A stretch of 64,000 nt of DNA from Hanleya hanleyi (Eukaryota; Mollusca; Polyplacophora; Lepidopleurida; Hanleyidae): contig JAVTVY010006840.1 of NCBI GenBank assembly GCA_036873755.1, forward strand, positions 1 through 64,000. Reading direction: 5' to 3'. Below, piece after piece: positions 12,180 to 24,232 of this stretch. The position numbers and the translations under genes are program-made. The first letter of the stretch is position 1. Each line of letters opens with the position of its first letter. Below the pieces are notes generated by a model. It searched no databases, was not told the origin of the DNA, and worked only from the letters and a program-made list of their open reading frames with translations.

Positions 12180-13390
12180 CTGCGCACGCGCAAGGCTTCT
12201 GATGTCACTTTCGGTCCGCGGAGTAGTATGGAAAGCGCAAATCGGACTGTTTAGGCAGGTGTGGAGCACAATACGGAAAGCCAGTGGGGGGAAAGATATG
12301 GGAGTGTCACCCTGGAGCCAGGCATTCGAGCTAGATTATAATGGGCCAACTGCGCATGTCCAGAAGTGAGTAGGCAGTAGGTGTGAAGCAGTATATGGAG
12401 AACAACAGGGTTGTTACAAATATGAGTTTCATTAAATAAGGCAAAATATTAAATACGTAATCATAATCATAACCCCAAGAGGAACTTCCCGCGTCGATGC
12501 GTTGAAGCGTTTTTGACGTTGAACGTTGACGGGCATGTGAACGTTCCAACGAATCCAGGTCCCAAAAATAGAGACTGAAGATTGAATCTGAAGCGTTGAA
12601 GCAGTCTGGCATCAAACGTGACGTTTGTGTGCTTGTTTGAAATGGTGGTTTACGGAACGCTAGCAATATACGAATTTCGCGGCCCATCACCGCGATGCTT
12701 ACTCTTATTGGTATTAAATCTTTGATGGTATCTTTATGAATACTATATTTCAAATCAATAACAAATAGCGGTTGTGTGCATGAATGCTGTTCGCTTCTGT
12801 AGCACTCTAAACATCTATTTTTAGAAATGAAAGACTGCGTCTTGATTGGTTCAAGCCTCAATGCCAATAACCAATGGCAACTGCGGGATGCCACCTATCC
12901 AGGCCTGTCTGGTGCATCTTCACAAGTCCAGGTAAATCGTGAATCCTCTCACAGGGTTTACCTGGACATTTTTGGTGATTCGATTGAGTTTTTGTGTCCT
13001 CGCCTCAATCTCGAACATTTCATCCCCCGAGGTTATTTTGAATTAGCATGTCGGTATCGCAAGCCGGCGGTTTTTGCTTTGACTCTCGATGACGATTTCA
13101 GCCTGACATCAAAGTTATGCCAGCGATGTCACATCTCAAACATTGCAGCTAGTGGTTTGGCGTAATGAGCTTGCTGAGCCTGTTCAATAATTGGTTTGAT
13201 TTAGAGGATACCCCTCGATCTTTGTTTTATCCAGAACTACCGTGGGCAACTAACCAAGGCAATGCATAGATACCCTAATAAATCGATCAATACACTGGCT
13301 CTCGAGGACCACACCTCTTATACACGATTTCCGTTTTCTATTCTACTCGTCATACCGGAAGTGACATCATAACCCGTCCACGTGCGAACT
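12180..13390. repeat. CpG-richer core between inner inverted repeats of the 5-kb element
   Basis: It is bounded by the inverted segments GACTTGTCCGTTTTTCG and CGAAAAACGGACAAGTC. It holds TGCGCACGCGCA and a segment (GGAAAGCCAGTGGGGGGAAAG) related to 20,290-20,330 and to the complement of 21,140-21,190. Two overlapping open frames, minus 12,331-12,894 (187 codons) and plus 12,827-13,165 (112 codons), resemble no family I know. They may be remnants or chance. Confidence 0.45.
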
Positions 13391-13767
13391 TAACATTGAT
13401 ACGTCAAAAAACGAAAAACGGACAAGTCGAGGCAATTTTCAAAATTTGATTTTCATTTTTGCGTCAATCAAAACGAAAAACGAAAATTGAAAATTGACTG
13501 CCAATATCAATTTTCGTTTTTTGTTTTTGTAATCCCAGAATCAAAAATTGACGGTCAAATTTCAACTTTTGATTTTAAGATCACAAAAACAACATGAATT
13601 GCAGGCAAGCACCTAAAAGGTGCGTGGACCTCTCAACCTTTTTTTTTTGTCAAGTACATGTAGGATCAGGGCTGCATCTTGAGCCAAGTTAGTTCCGGAA
13701 AACGTATGGGCGCCCAAAACTCAAATGAAACAAAAAACGAAACTGTTGTTGTTGTTCAATTTGAAAG

Positions 13768-14458
13768 GATTTCTGAAGGAAATACTCCTAAAGTCTGTCC
13801 ATTTTAATTAGTCGTCCACTTTGAAGCTTGTCTAAAATCAGTAATTAATCCTGCAACAATTTTCTTTTTTGCAGCGTGTATAACAAACTGAACTCTACAA
13901 AATGACTACCATTTCTCTGTGATATTGGTAATATATCACGCTTGAACTAACTTTTTAATTCTCTCCATATCAAATGCCAGTACAGTTGTTTATGTACAGG
14001 ACCTCAATTACACAGGGAGACGTAATAATGTATTCATGCTCTCTGGCACAAAGGTCATTGATGCCGAATATAGCAATAACAGGCGGTCTGTGGGCGTGTC
14101 GCTTATATCCCATGCCCAGTGAAATGGCCAAATGATAAACCGCCCACACCTCTATAACCATACACGGCATTGTTGACCTTTGTACTAGACAACACGAATA
14201 CATTATGACGTCTCCCTATGTAATTGAGTCCAGGTACGTGAAACAACTGTACTGGAGTTTTATATGGAGAGAATTACAAAGTTATTTCAAACGTGATATA
14301 TCATCGATATCACAGAGAAATGGGAGTCATTTTGTAGAGTTCAGTTTGTTCTACACGATGCAAAAAAGCAAATTTGTGCAGAGTTAACTGCTGATTATTG
14401 ACAAGCTCCAAAGTAGACGACTAATTAAAATGGACAGACTATAGAAAAAAACTTCTGT
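13768..14458. repeat. Long foldback element, about 690 bp
   Basis: The arms pair from CTAAAGTCTGTCCATTTTAA (13,790) with TTAAAATGGACAGACTATAG (14,444). Pairing runs through AATTAGTCGTCCACTTTG, GTGATATTGGTAATATATCACG, GGGAGACGTAATA and CAAAGGTCA. The loop is near 14,090. It is nested in the 5-kb element. No gene. Confidence 0.75.
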
Positions 14459-15549
14459 AGCCACAATATCGATCCCATTGCATAGCTGGGTATTGAATTT
14501 CATGTTAATAAACCTCTGTTTTGTGATTGATCACAGGCCTTTCGTGCCTAAGTTCACTAAAAACAATGGACCCTCAATAATGAATTACGAAAAGGAACTG
14601 GGAGTTTGGGATCGGAACCAGCAAAAAATCCCTGGATACAGCCTTGCGGATACAGTTTGTGTGGTTTCTGTAATGTATATAATAGACTTCGTTTTCACCT
14701 GAGTGGTGTGCTGGGATTACAGCATGCAAGAAAGTGTAGCTTTATCAGTGGCAATTTATGCATTGCACAAGTGTGATAACAAGTTAATGGCATAGAATCA
14801 CAATGATTGACACAAGCCCACCATTATCATTATTGGTGGGGGTGGGGGTTGATGAGGGGCATAAGCTCCAGGTATGCAAACTGGTTCAAAATTGCACAGA
14901 GTCAGGCTAAAATGGGCTCTCCTAATCACTCGTTTTAAATAATTTCCAAGGTACAGTCACATGTTTGGTGACAAAAATTGAAGCATTATGTTGTACCAGT
15001 TAAATGTGTGGACACAAATATGGTTCATGCAAAAGTTTTAGGATAAATCATATGATGTAGAATACAATGATTTAGCAGAAATTATACTTCTGAAATAAAA
15101 TATGTTTTGTGTAAAAGCTTTAGGATAAATCATATGATGTGGATAAGAATGATTTAATAGTAAAATTGAAGAATTGTTGTCCTTCATTTAAGGCAACGCG
15201 AAATTCAAAGTAACAGCGGTTCGATACTGCAGGGATTCCCCTGCCAGTTATTTCATATTGTACTTCTGAAATAAAATATGGTTTGTGCAAAAGCTTTCAG
15301 AAAAATCGATGTAGCAAAATTGAAGCGAAATGTTGTTCTTCATTTAAGGCGACGCGAAATTCAAACCTATTGGGGTTCGATGCTGCGAGAACTCCACACC
15401 GGTTATTTCCTCTTGTACTTCTAAAATAAAATAATGTCTCCAACCTGTCAGTTATTATTATAAAGGAATAAATTTTAGGTGAATCTACAAGTGTGTGTGA
15501 AAAAACAATGTACACTGCATCTCATACATATTACATGAAGCTGAGAAGC
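14459..15549. other. No gene seen; short internal duplications
   Basis: The motifs TTTAGGATAAATCATATGATG and CATTTAAGGCRACGCGAAATTC each occur two or more times between 15,030 and 15,420. They indicate local tandem duplication without coding potential. Confidence 0.5.
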
Positions 15550-15779
15550 TGTGGATAGGAAAAAGTCCAATAACATCTAGTGACCCAAGGGTGCGGAAAT
15601 CCTCCCGAGGGTAGTGCACTGGTTGAACAAGTGTAGCATGTAAGCTCCCAGATAAATGGAAAATAAAAGGGGAATCAATGGAAACACAGAAATGCCCCCC
15701 CCAGCAAGATGGTCACCAGGGCTTTCGCAAAATCCGAAAATGTGACCTGGTCATGAGACGTACATTCCTTGAGAGTATA

Positions 15780-16480
15780 CTGTGGTGAAATTATGAAGCG
15801 ATCGGTGAAATTTGAATTTTGCAAAACTCCGAAAGCAGAGAAAGTTCACGCTGCACACTGACCACATACCATGCAAATTTCATTCTTGTCCATGCAATAT
15901 TAATCGAGATCCAGCCCTATACGTCTCAATTCACAAACATTTGAAGAAAAAAGTGCCATAACTCTTGAAAATATACGCGAAAAGCGGCGAAACTTCACGC
16001 TGCACAACTATAGGGCACTGACCAGATATCCTGCAAATTTCATAATTGTCCATACAATATTAACCGAGATCCAGCCTGGACAACTCCCAATTCATGGAGA
16101 ATTCAGGAACGAAGGGCCATAACTCCTGAAAATATGAACGAAACGTGGAGAAACTTTACGCTGCACAACTGTGGGGCACTGACCACATATCATGCAAATT
16201 TCATACTTGACCATACAATATTAACCAAGATCCAGACTAGAGTCCCATTCACAGAGATTTCAGAAAAAGGGCCATAACTCTTGAAAATTATACCGGAACT
16301 CGGACAGAACCCAACGCTGTACATCTACAAGGCACTGGCTACATTCCATGCAAGTTTCAATCCTGTCTATCAAATATTAACAGAGATATTGCGCGGACAA
16401 GAAATTCGGACGGCACGACGGACGGACAAAGCGATCGCTATATGCCCCCCCCCCTCTAGTTAGGGGGGGGGGGGCATAAT
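15780..16480. repeat. Tandem repeat, unit about 125-130 bp, about 4 copies, with GGACGGAC-type end
   Basis: The units contain GCAAATTTCATNNTTGTCCA, AATATTAAYCGAGATCCAG and GGGCCATAACTCYTGAAAAT. The array ends in CGACGGACGGACAAAGCGAT followed by C- and G-runs. A similar end (GACGGACGGACGGACG) is at 16,755. I associate such ends with mollusc repeats. Confidence 0.75.
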
Positions 16481-16983
16481 AAATTAAATCTTGAATGGGC
16501 CAGGATTGTATCAGGGAACCTTCAAAAGTCACAATGAAACATGCAACAAAGGGTTCCCGATGGGTATAGATAACAGTGCAAAAGCTGAGCCATCAATAAA
16601 TAATTAAAAAAAATAATTAAAAATCATGAAATCATCATAGCCATCTGAAAATCTAATCATTTCATCAGTCAACATTCAGGAAGCTCTCACCAAAGTTTGG
16701 TAGGCCTGACTTCATAGATCTGCAGATATTCAGCGGACAAGAACATGTTGACGGACGGACGGACGGACGTACGTACGTACATGGCAACGACAAGAACCCG
16801 CAGCCCTATGGGCCGAGGGGTAAAAAACGAAACTTGAAAATTGACGGTCAAATTTCAATTTTTGATTTTGAGATTACAGAAACAAAAAACGAAAATTGAG
16901 AATTGACGGTCAAATTTCAATTTTTGATTTTGAGAAACCAAAAACGAAAAACGAAAATTGAACTGTGCGAGGTTACACGGATC

Positions 16984-18576
16984 GTCAAAGTGTTCCCTTT
17001 CCACACGTACATGAAAATATAGTTGATCGAACTCTTTGGACTATATTTACATTCAATTTCACATGTTCAGTCTCTATGTCTTCGTGTAGGCGGTCCCCAG
17101 TCCCCAAATTTCCCCTTTGGATCATTTATCGGTATTTTCGCAAAGTATCCCCTTTCCACACGTTCAAGTAAAATATATACAGGCCTGAACACCCTGTCTC
17201 CAGTCCCCGATCCCCGCGGTCTCGCTTTCGTGTATGAACTAATTTCCGCCACAGCGCAGACCGCGCCGACTTCGATACCAGAAGTTTCGATATTTTGGAG
17301 GACAACTGGCCACGACAATGTGCGGTTAGTTTAGCAGTTGCACCAGTTTTCGTCAGCCATATTAACTGAAACGTGTAGCCCCCTACAGGCTCAGGTATGT
17401 AGCCATCGCTCTGCACTTCAGTCGTCTTCAGGGAAAAATGGTCAACCTTTTGATCAAGTTTACTGTGATAATTCGCTAGTACTCTATGATAAATCGACCA
17501 ATTTCACTGGTCAGTGTAATCTACCACTCGAATAGGCCCATATTCGATCACCATCAGGACAAGCAAGGGGTAGGCATCTTGCCAACATTGACTGTCTGAT
17601 CTGGCTGACCGAGTGACGCTAGAAACCAGTCACTTCAGTTCTGACGTCATCAGAGTATGCGTACGACATGTCGTCGTGAATGAAAGAGGTTAGGGTATTC
17701 CCATTCAAACTGCCCCAATATTTCCAGAAAAAAACCCTAAAAAGTAACAAAATTGGTCATATTCGGGCTGAATTCCAGAATAATATGTAAGAGCGATTTC
17801 AATTAAACATATTTCTTTGTGTTCCCCATACCGTCGTTTAAATGACGGAAAGAATCGGGGGGACAACCTACCTGATTTTTGTCAGACTTTCTCCTCGTAA
17901 ATACCCCATGTTTTTTTAAGAAGCGAAAAAAGGGGCATGTACAAAATTTACTTTCCTGTTTCGGGAAGCTGAAAAAGGGAACAGAATCATTGATTAGCAT
18001 ATGCCGCTTTGAAGGACCGGAAATGCCTAGCAGGATGGTACCATAGATAGGAGCTAACAAAAGGGGAAGAAGGATTATGATGTAGCTGAACACGGGCGCT
18101 CTACCCTATCATGAGGGGCCACTTCCTAAGAAACCAAGGTGTGCATCCTTAGAAAGCAAAAACGCACATATGACGGTGTGACACAATGACGCGCATAGTA
18201 TGATGACGTCAGGACTGCAATGACTGGCCTTTACATGCCAAACATAGAGGTATATCTTCGTCCTTCGTTGAGCTCGGCATCAAAATATCCGACTGAAGAT
18301 TGGCGATTAAGGACGAATGTGACTTTTAGTGATTTCAACCTCGCACAGCTGACGAGTTACCAAAATATTTGCAAAATGTTTTCCTGACACTTGACCTTCC
18401 TCTTCAATAATCCATGGGATAACAGCAACTCTCCCCATTCGAACATTTTGAATATAATACTACTGGTAATAATAATTGGAGAACCTACATGACACATGGA
18501 CAAATCACGCAGTTATTGGGGCTATTCATATCTTGTTTTATTTTATTATTTTTAAGGTAAATCGAATGCCTTTCAG
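16984..18576. other. Repeat flank and unassigned DNA before the first visible exon
   Basis: 17,040-17,200 is a further copy of the 190-bp repeat seen at 11.5-11.9 kb. 17,200-18,576 has no frame I can support. It may hold upstream exons of the DUF3987-like gene, but none could be identified. Confidence 0.4.
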
Positions 18577-18731
18577 TTGGCCACAATGCCACTATACCAG
18601 GAGCGGTTAGATAATGTCGTCCTGAAGAGTTCGTGGGCCAGAAATGGACTCCTGGCCCATTTGGAAGCAACGAACGGGCGATGCCTAATAGCCTACGAAG
18701 AGATGGATGCCCTCTTTTCTGGTGTGGCAAA
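18577..18731 (+). CDS. DUF3987-like gene, exon A (first visible exon)
   Basis: The acceptor ATGCCTTTCAG directly precedes 18,577 and a donor AA|GTATGT follows 18,731. The 51 codons contain NGLLAHLEATNGRCLIAYEE then MDALFSGVAK. This fits the acidic 'xxDEMxxxF' stretch that precedes the catalytic core in DUF3987 (YfjI-like, helicase/primase-related) proteins. The exon ends in phase 2, which fits the exon starting at 21,562 exactly. The Walker A segment expected further upstream was not found, so the gene is 5' incomplete as seen or truncated. Family assignment is from memory of conserved patterns. Function in animals is unknown. Confidence 0.6.
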
Positions 18732-21561
18732 GTATGTATACACGCCTATTTTCTCCCATTGCAGTGACTACATTATGCGCAGGTTTTCCCGCTGTAAAAT
18801 CAGTCCAAAGCTATAGGCCAGCAGTCAGCATGGAACATAGTTATCCATTGCAGATTGGTCAAATCACAAACGCCGCCTGCTCACCCCCTAATTATTGGGG
18901 GACTCCCACTTACGCGTGAGACTCTTCTCGCTGAATCGAGTCTTGCGAGACGAGAATGAGAGAAGCGCGAAATCCATTCTAAATATATAGGCATATATCT
19001 TTGTCTTCCTTGAGACAACATGTAGTACCTCTAACAAAACGACGAATAATATTGTGACGCCAAGTTCACACCAAAGCGAGGCTCCACGTGATGACCGCCT
19101 GACAGACTTTTTGTCCCACTTTCTGAAGCCTCGAAGGAAGCATGACCCCCCCCCCCCCCACACTCTATAACCAACCTCCACCCACCTACGTTCATCACAA
19201 GCGTCATGAATCGTGGAATACTTCACACCTAACCTTGCATGATTAAATGTACAATCGACTATAAACGATTTTAAGGGAAACCCAAATTGAAGGGCGAAAA
19301 TATGAGGCTATTGTGAAGGACAGCTATACAATCCTTCCCATGAAAGCCGTGATGAAAACTTCATCTTGTCTTTGAGGGTACAGTATCTTTCGCAAAACTT
19401 AGAGCGCTGAAGAAATCTTGATCGTCTGTGTCATCGGCACAGCCACTTTGAATTCCTGGCCGACTACTTCCTGAAGTAATCCCCTCATCTAAATATTACT
19501 TCACACCTTTTACGAATTATGATGGTGTTCATACTATTTGTTGTATATTGAACTTTTCATTGCGAATTTGCATTTAAAAACACCCTTCCACCAAGAGTTG
19601 GTAGAATGGATGCATGGCTTGGTATTAACACACACGAACCTTGCGTCGACATCACAATATCCCACCAAATGTTGGCGAATAAGCACTGATGGTGCGGTAT
19701 AGCATAAGTATAGAATCGATGACGTTACTGCGATACGTTGGGGTTAAGGAAATACTTTGTTGACGATTGGTCCACATTCGACAAGAGTCTCTAGGTGGGA
19801 GATTTAAAGGGCGGGTTGTCTCATTGTATAAGAGTAAGACGAGAAATTTGGAGAAAACAGTTTCCCCATTTTCGCAAAATGCGACCTTCCCGATGAAAAG
19901 TCCGCAGACGATGTGTTCATATTTTAAATGTGTCATTCGTAGGAATGATATACGCTATCCTAATATTATTAATCCAAGCTAAATATTTCATCAGTATCAG
20001 TATCATGATGTCACGTCCGGTCACGTGACTTCCGGCCAAGATGACGGTACTTTCGGCCTCGTGATTTTCGGTCCAAGATAGCGACACTTCCGGTCCAAGA
20101 TGATCAATGAGGTCAAATGTCAATCCAAGATGGCGGCCGCGGTCAAAGGGCACTTCCAGTGACGTCACGTAATACGGAGAACCAGTGGCGCGACAGGAAC
20201 ATGGCGTTTTCGCTAAATGTGCTTCATGAAGTCCGACCTTCCTTCCAGGGTAGTAAGGTGGATTGGGCAGGGTCGGGTGCGCACGTGATATGGAGAGCCA
20301 ATGGGGTGAGAGACATGGGAGTTGTATCAGACGAGAGCTCCGGAGCCTAAAATTCCAACTGGAGACATTTATGCCGACTGCGCTTACGCGCTCTTCCACA
20401 GAGTAGCATAGAAATCCCAACATGGGTTGTATAGGTAGAGGATTGCACAGATGACGTCACAAGTAGGCCATCCAAAGTGGTCGCATAAGTAGATCGGAGG
20501 ATACACACCTCTGTTTGTTCTATGTTGCTGGAAATCGACTATGGGCCGTCTTCTCGCTCACCAGTTGTCTTAAAACTTTCGGAAAGAGCATAATTATACC
20601 ATTATGTTGAAATTTTGAATTCACCAATCAAAAGTCGAAACAGACAATAATGCAAATAATGACACACAAAAGCCTGAAAAATGAGCTGACAGGTCCTGTA
20701 GCACCATCTGTATACTGAAGGGGGACAACTCAACGTATAACCCTAGGATGACTGTATCGCAGTGCCATCTGTATACTAAGGGAGACAACTCATCATATAG
20801 CCCGTAGGATATTAAAGGGAGACAACCCATCATATGGCCCGTATAATACTAAAGGGAGACAATTCCTACTGTACACGTATCACTGACCAGGTCGGGACTC
20901 AATCCGCAGTTGATCCGCACATGACGCCCGCAATCCGTACATTTTCGCCGCCAGGCGTCAAATAGCCTCTGTATTCAGGTACCCGGATGGATGATACAGG
21001 ACCAGAAATAGTGGAAGAGGAGGACCTGAAATGACCCTGAATCGTTAAAATGTTGAAGCATTTTTGACGCCTCGGCTCAATCGTCGCGGTTGTGTGCTGA
21101 GCTGGTGTATTACTAAAACTGGAGAGCACAATATTCGATTCTCACTGGTCCACTCAAGCCCATGTCTCTCACCCCACTGGATCTCCGTAAAACACTCTAC
21201 ACCTTTTGCGCATGCGCCCTCGGTACAGTTAAACTCGACACGGAAAAGCATGGAAGGGGGCTTGAAATTACGTTTTGGCCGCCGACGGGTTGTTCGTATA
21301 CATTTTGGTATGATATTTTACTATATCTAGAAATATGACTTCTTTACCCCTGAATGATTCATTGTTTCTTGTACCGGTACATCTGCTGACTTCAACTCAA
21401 AATCTATAGCTTGTGTTTCGCAGAAGACAATAAATTAATTTCTTACTTCGCAAATAAAACACGGCGTTTTCTTCGGGTGAACGTCCCTTTGTATCCAACC
21501 CGAAAATCGTTGAATTGCAATAGACTATATGCGCATGTCTGTTATTCTTTGTTTTATTCAG
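18732..21561 (+). other. Intron between exons A and B (2.8 kb), repeat-filled
   Basis: GT at 18,732 and AG at 21,560-21,561. It carries a C-run (19,147), the CpG-rich repeat pair at 20,020-21,290, and short CATCTGTATACT direct repeats near 20,700-20,860. Other open frames within it (for example minus 19,917-20,423, 168 codons) are not supported as genes. Confidence 0.5.
20020..21290. repeat. CpG-rich inverted-repeat pair, possible degraded element
   Basis: GGAGAGCCAATGGGGTGAGAG (20,291) recurs inverted as CTCTCACCCCACTGGATCTCC (21,166). TGCGCATGCGC occurs at 21,209, and several CCGGTCCAAGATG units lie at 20,020-20,130. Related sequence lies at 12,230-12,310. The style (CpG-rich ends with TGCGCATGCGC) recalls the Polinton-like TIRs, but no AGTAGT terminus or gene was found. 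Confidence 0.4.
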
Positions 21562-21906
21562 AGGACAGAAGGATGGAAACGCCGACCGCAGTTTTTACTG
21601 CGAACTGTACGATGGCGCCCCCATACCCATTGTGCGATCGTCAAACGACGGCAAAAGAGTCCGGCGATCTCTAGACGAGATTGCACTGAGTATTGCTGGT
21701 TTCCATCAACCGCAGCCGGACATGCAGACTCGAAAGGATGGGTTCATAGAGCGTTTCCTGTTATCTTGCCCATGCCCAAAAAGGCTTCTCCCACCAGAGA
21801 TGAGAGAAGCGGGTGAAAGGCTGAAAGCGTACTGCCCAAATTTACAGGATACAAGGCAACTGTATTCGATGGTTCATGAATACCACAGAATCGGCAAAGA
21901 ATACAG
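21562..21906 (+). CDS. DUF3987-like gene, exon B
   Basis: Acceptor TTTTATTCAG, donor AG|GTAATG. The open reading is in phase 2 at both ends and continues from exon A. Its 115 codons include CELYDGAPIPIV near the start, SIAGFHQPQP in the middle and DGFIERFLLSCPCPKRLLPP after it. The last is the 'GFxxRFLxxxPxPxRLLP' signature I associate with DUF3987 proteins, the most diagnostic stretch in the gene. No stop or frameshift interrupts it. This intact splicing structure argues for a functional or recently functional gene rather than a processed copy. Confidence 0.7.
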
Positions 21907-22514
21907 GTAATGGAATGTAAATTTCTGCCTCGTCAACGCCAAGCCAGTGGACCGATTCTGGTCGCGCTGCTGTCCAGCAGAGAATTGTGGATCGTTGAAA
22001 GCTGAAAATGGGCGACTACTACTAGAGTCAGTTCAGTGCTATGGCGTTAAGGTATTGCTATGCCCATCCCTAAGCGAATTTTCGAATTTTCTTTTATTGC
22101 ATTCTGGTGAATCTCTTTGTGAGTGACAAAAAGTTTGCCTGTTCGATACCTTATTATTGTATTATTGAAAGATGATCACCATCAAATATTCTCGACAGGT
22201 TGCTGGTTTTGCTTTCAATTTCAGAACGAGCTTGATCGGTAATCCAAACTAATTTGCGTGCATCTTTGAATCATTCATCTGATGTAACAACCAGACGATT
22301 GGGAACCCACTTCCACTGATATATCGGACAAATTTAGCCCGAACATATACCAATAAAATTGCCCAGCAGTAGTTAAGATGTGGTGCATAGTGTGATCAAA
22401 TAACACCCGTTCTTATGATGGGGTATACCACTTTGTCATCTGCATGAAACAATGCTTTCAGTGTCGTCAAGTTCCCCAATTTTTATGGATTTTTTTCTTT
22501 ATTATTCCTTCAAG
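21907..22514 (+). other. Intron B-C
   Basis: GTAATG...TTCAAG boundaries with a pyrimidine-rich tract before the acceptor. Nothing else recognised. Confidence 0.55.
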
Positions 22515-22655
22515 CCTAAGTCCAGATGCTCGACTTCTTTACATCGATGAAGTAACCGAAGAAGCAGAGCAGTTCAACGCTCTGATCGAGCAGAGACTCA
22601 GGGGAGAATATTCCGAAGAAAGAATGTCTTCGAAGAAGATGCGCATATTTCTCAA
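22515..22655 (+). CDS. DUF3987-like gene, exon C
   Basis: A pyrimidine tract and TTCAAG precede it, and AA|GTAAGT follows. The phase is 2 to 2. The 47 codons read as an acidic, helix-rich segment (DARLLYIDEVTEEAEQFNAL) ending with MSSKKMRIFLK. This fits the helical C-terminal half of DUF3987 proteins between the RFL signature and the terminal helices. It is in frame with exons B and D with no break. Confidence 0.68.
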
Positions 22656-23079
22656 GTAAGTTTTCTCTTCAAGTGTTTCATAGAACCTGGAGATTTTAGT
22701 GATAGAGACGTACACTGATATAGACTACGCCGAAAGGGGATAGCTTTTAACCCCGTCAGCCCCCCCCCCCCACCCCGTGTCTTTTCTGAATCTTTGTTAC
22801 TTGCTAATTTATCAGATTAGTAGAGCATTATGAGTGTTTTAAAAAGGGCTACTATGAGGTGTAATTGTAAAGTTGTTTCGTCTTTTACTTCAAAGATATT
22901 GCCAACGTTCTGCGTAAAAAATGCCCAAAACTATTCATTTCACATCAAGTAATTATCAGATAATTATCCACCGCAGATAATAACAGCTATTTAACGATGT
23001 ATTGACATGGAAGTTTGCTCAAAGACAGCATGCTACGCGCCTAATGCATAATATCTGTATTGATTTTGTCCACATGTAG
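22656..23079 (+). other. Intron C-D
   Basis: Canonical GTAAGT start and CATGTAG end. Contains a C-run at about 22,764. Confidence 0.55.
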
Positions 23080-23248
23080 GCTTGCTGGGATAATGCACAT
23101 CTTTGAAAACGCGTTCAAAAGTATTGCAGATTCCACAGAGTTTCAGCCTCCACGTATTGGAATACCAGAGGAGATTAGTGGTGACACTGCCAGAAGAGCG
23201 ATGTCTCTAATTGAATATTTCATCGTTCAAAAGGAAATTCTTCTTCAG
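23080..23248 (+). CDS. DUF3987-like gene, exon D
   Basis: Acceptor CACATGTAG, donor CTTCAG|GTAAAT. It enters in phase 2 and leaves in phase 0. It encodes the C-terminal helical section, including LAGIMHIFENAF and DTARRAMSLIEYFIVQKEIL. The latter matches the 'A..L..YF..Q..IL' pattern I recall near the end of DUF3987 domains. There is no break. Confidence 0.68.
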
Positions 23249-24232
23249 GTAAATATATACAGGAAAATGGTACTCAATGATCGGATTGTGATTCGAAATT
23301 GATTTTTCGGGCATAACAATGACCCGGAGCAGTCGCGAACTGATCATGGTGCTGTATCTCATTAATGCCATTGAAACAATATACATATACACAAGAAAAT
23401 GGATAAAATGTAAGTTTTTGTCCATACACTCAAAGCAAATATCGTCAATGTTACGGTGAAATACCATAAAAATATACGGCAGTCGACAGTTGTTTACATC
23501 CTACGGCTAAACACCGTAACTCGTTTTCAAATTACGACCTAACACCGTAACTTGTATGCAAGCACAGCCGATACCGTATATTATTTTCATAATACAACGC
23601 AAATGATATAAAGAGAGAGATATATGGGCTTGCACCATTTGAAATGTTTTGTTCGTGATCCAGCTTCTATACACTAGTGTGTAGCTGAAGGGAAATTTCA
23701 CTTTACGTCAGTTGGTATATTCGCACGAGTTCGCTCTTCGATTTGATTTGACTGGGTTCGCTCAGATGAGGCGGTAGAGCAATTGCTTCATAATTGAGGG
23801 GTTGGGTGTTCGAGTCTCGAACGGGCTTCCCCCCGTTCGTGACATTCGCTTGCAAAGTAGAAAAACAGACTTTACGTCGATATCCTCGTGTGCATCAATG
23901 ATCATAACCGTGCCATCTGAGGTTACCGTTCGTGTGAATATTCTTCAAGGGTCCTGTCGTAAATGGCAGCTGAGCTACGGATTTCCATGCACCGTAAATT
24001 ATATATTGATCGTTAAATTTACGGTACAGGTTGGCAGCATCATCTGCCGGTTATTTACCGTAAATAAACAGGGAATTTGTTAGAATGTAGCTGCCTTCAA
24101 ATTAAGAAAAAGGGTATCGAGATTTTACATAAGGGAGTGTTGTAACCTTAACCGACAGTTTTTTGATCGCGTTGAGTATTTATTTTTTCAGTTTAATATA
24201 TTTCTATCACATCACTGGTATTTGTCCTTCAG
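23249..24232 (+). other. Intron D-E with a tRNA-like SINE head
   Basis: GTAAAT...CCTTCAG boundaries. It includes repeated ACACCGTAA / ACGGT motifs at 23,450-24,060 and a tRNA-like segment at 23,755-23,825. Confidence 0.5.
23755..23825 (+). repeat. tRNA-like SINE head (putative)
   Basis: The A-box-like stretch GGCGGTAGAGCAATTGCTTC and B-box-like GTGTTCGAGTCTCG have tRNA-like spacing. The acceptor stem does not close well, so it is treated as a SINE fragment and not a tRNA gene. Confidence 0.35.

Larger units (their letters stand above)
11915..16983. mobile_element. Approximately 5.07-kb inverted-repeat element, composite
   Basis: The outer ends are inverted copies: left CCGTGTAACCTTGCACAATT, right complement CCGTGTAACCTCGCACAGTT. 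GTCAAAG is present immediately outside both ends (11,908-11,914; 16,984-16,990). Subterminal DNA is a long low-complexity tract of CAATTTTTGATTTTGAG / AAAAACGAAAA type, with further inverted copies at 13,395-13,600 and 16,820-16,970. The interior has other repeats and no recognisable transposase. The class is unknown. Confidence 0.6.

Noticed and set aside
12331..12894. 187-codon minus-strand frame
   Set aside because: It is inside a repeat element with an overlapping plus frame. No motif or conserved composition; listed only as part of the repeat.
19917..20423. 168-codon minus-strand frame
   Set aside because: It lies in a CpG-rich repeat within the intron of the plus-strand DUF3987-like gene. 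The composition follows the repeat, and no domain was seen.
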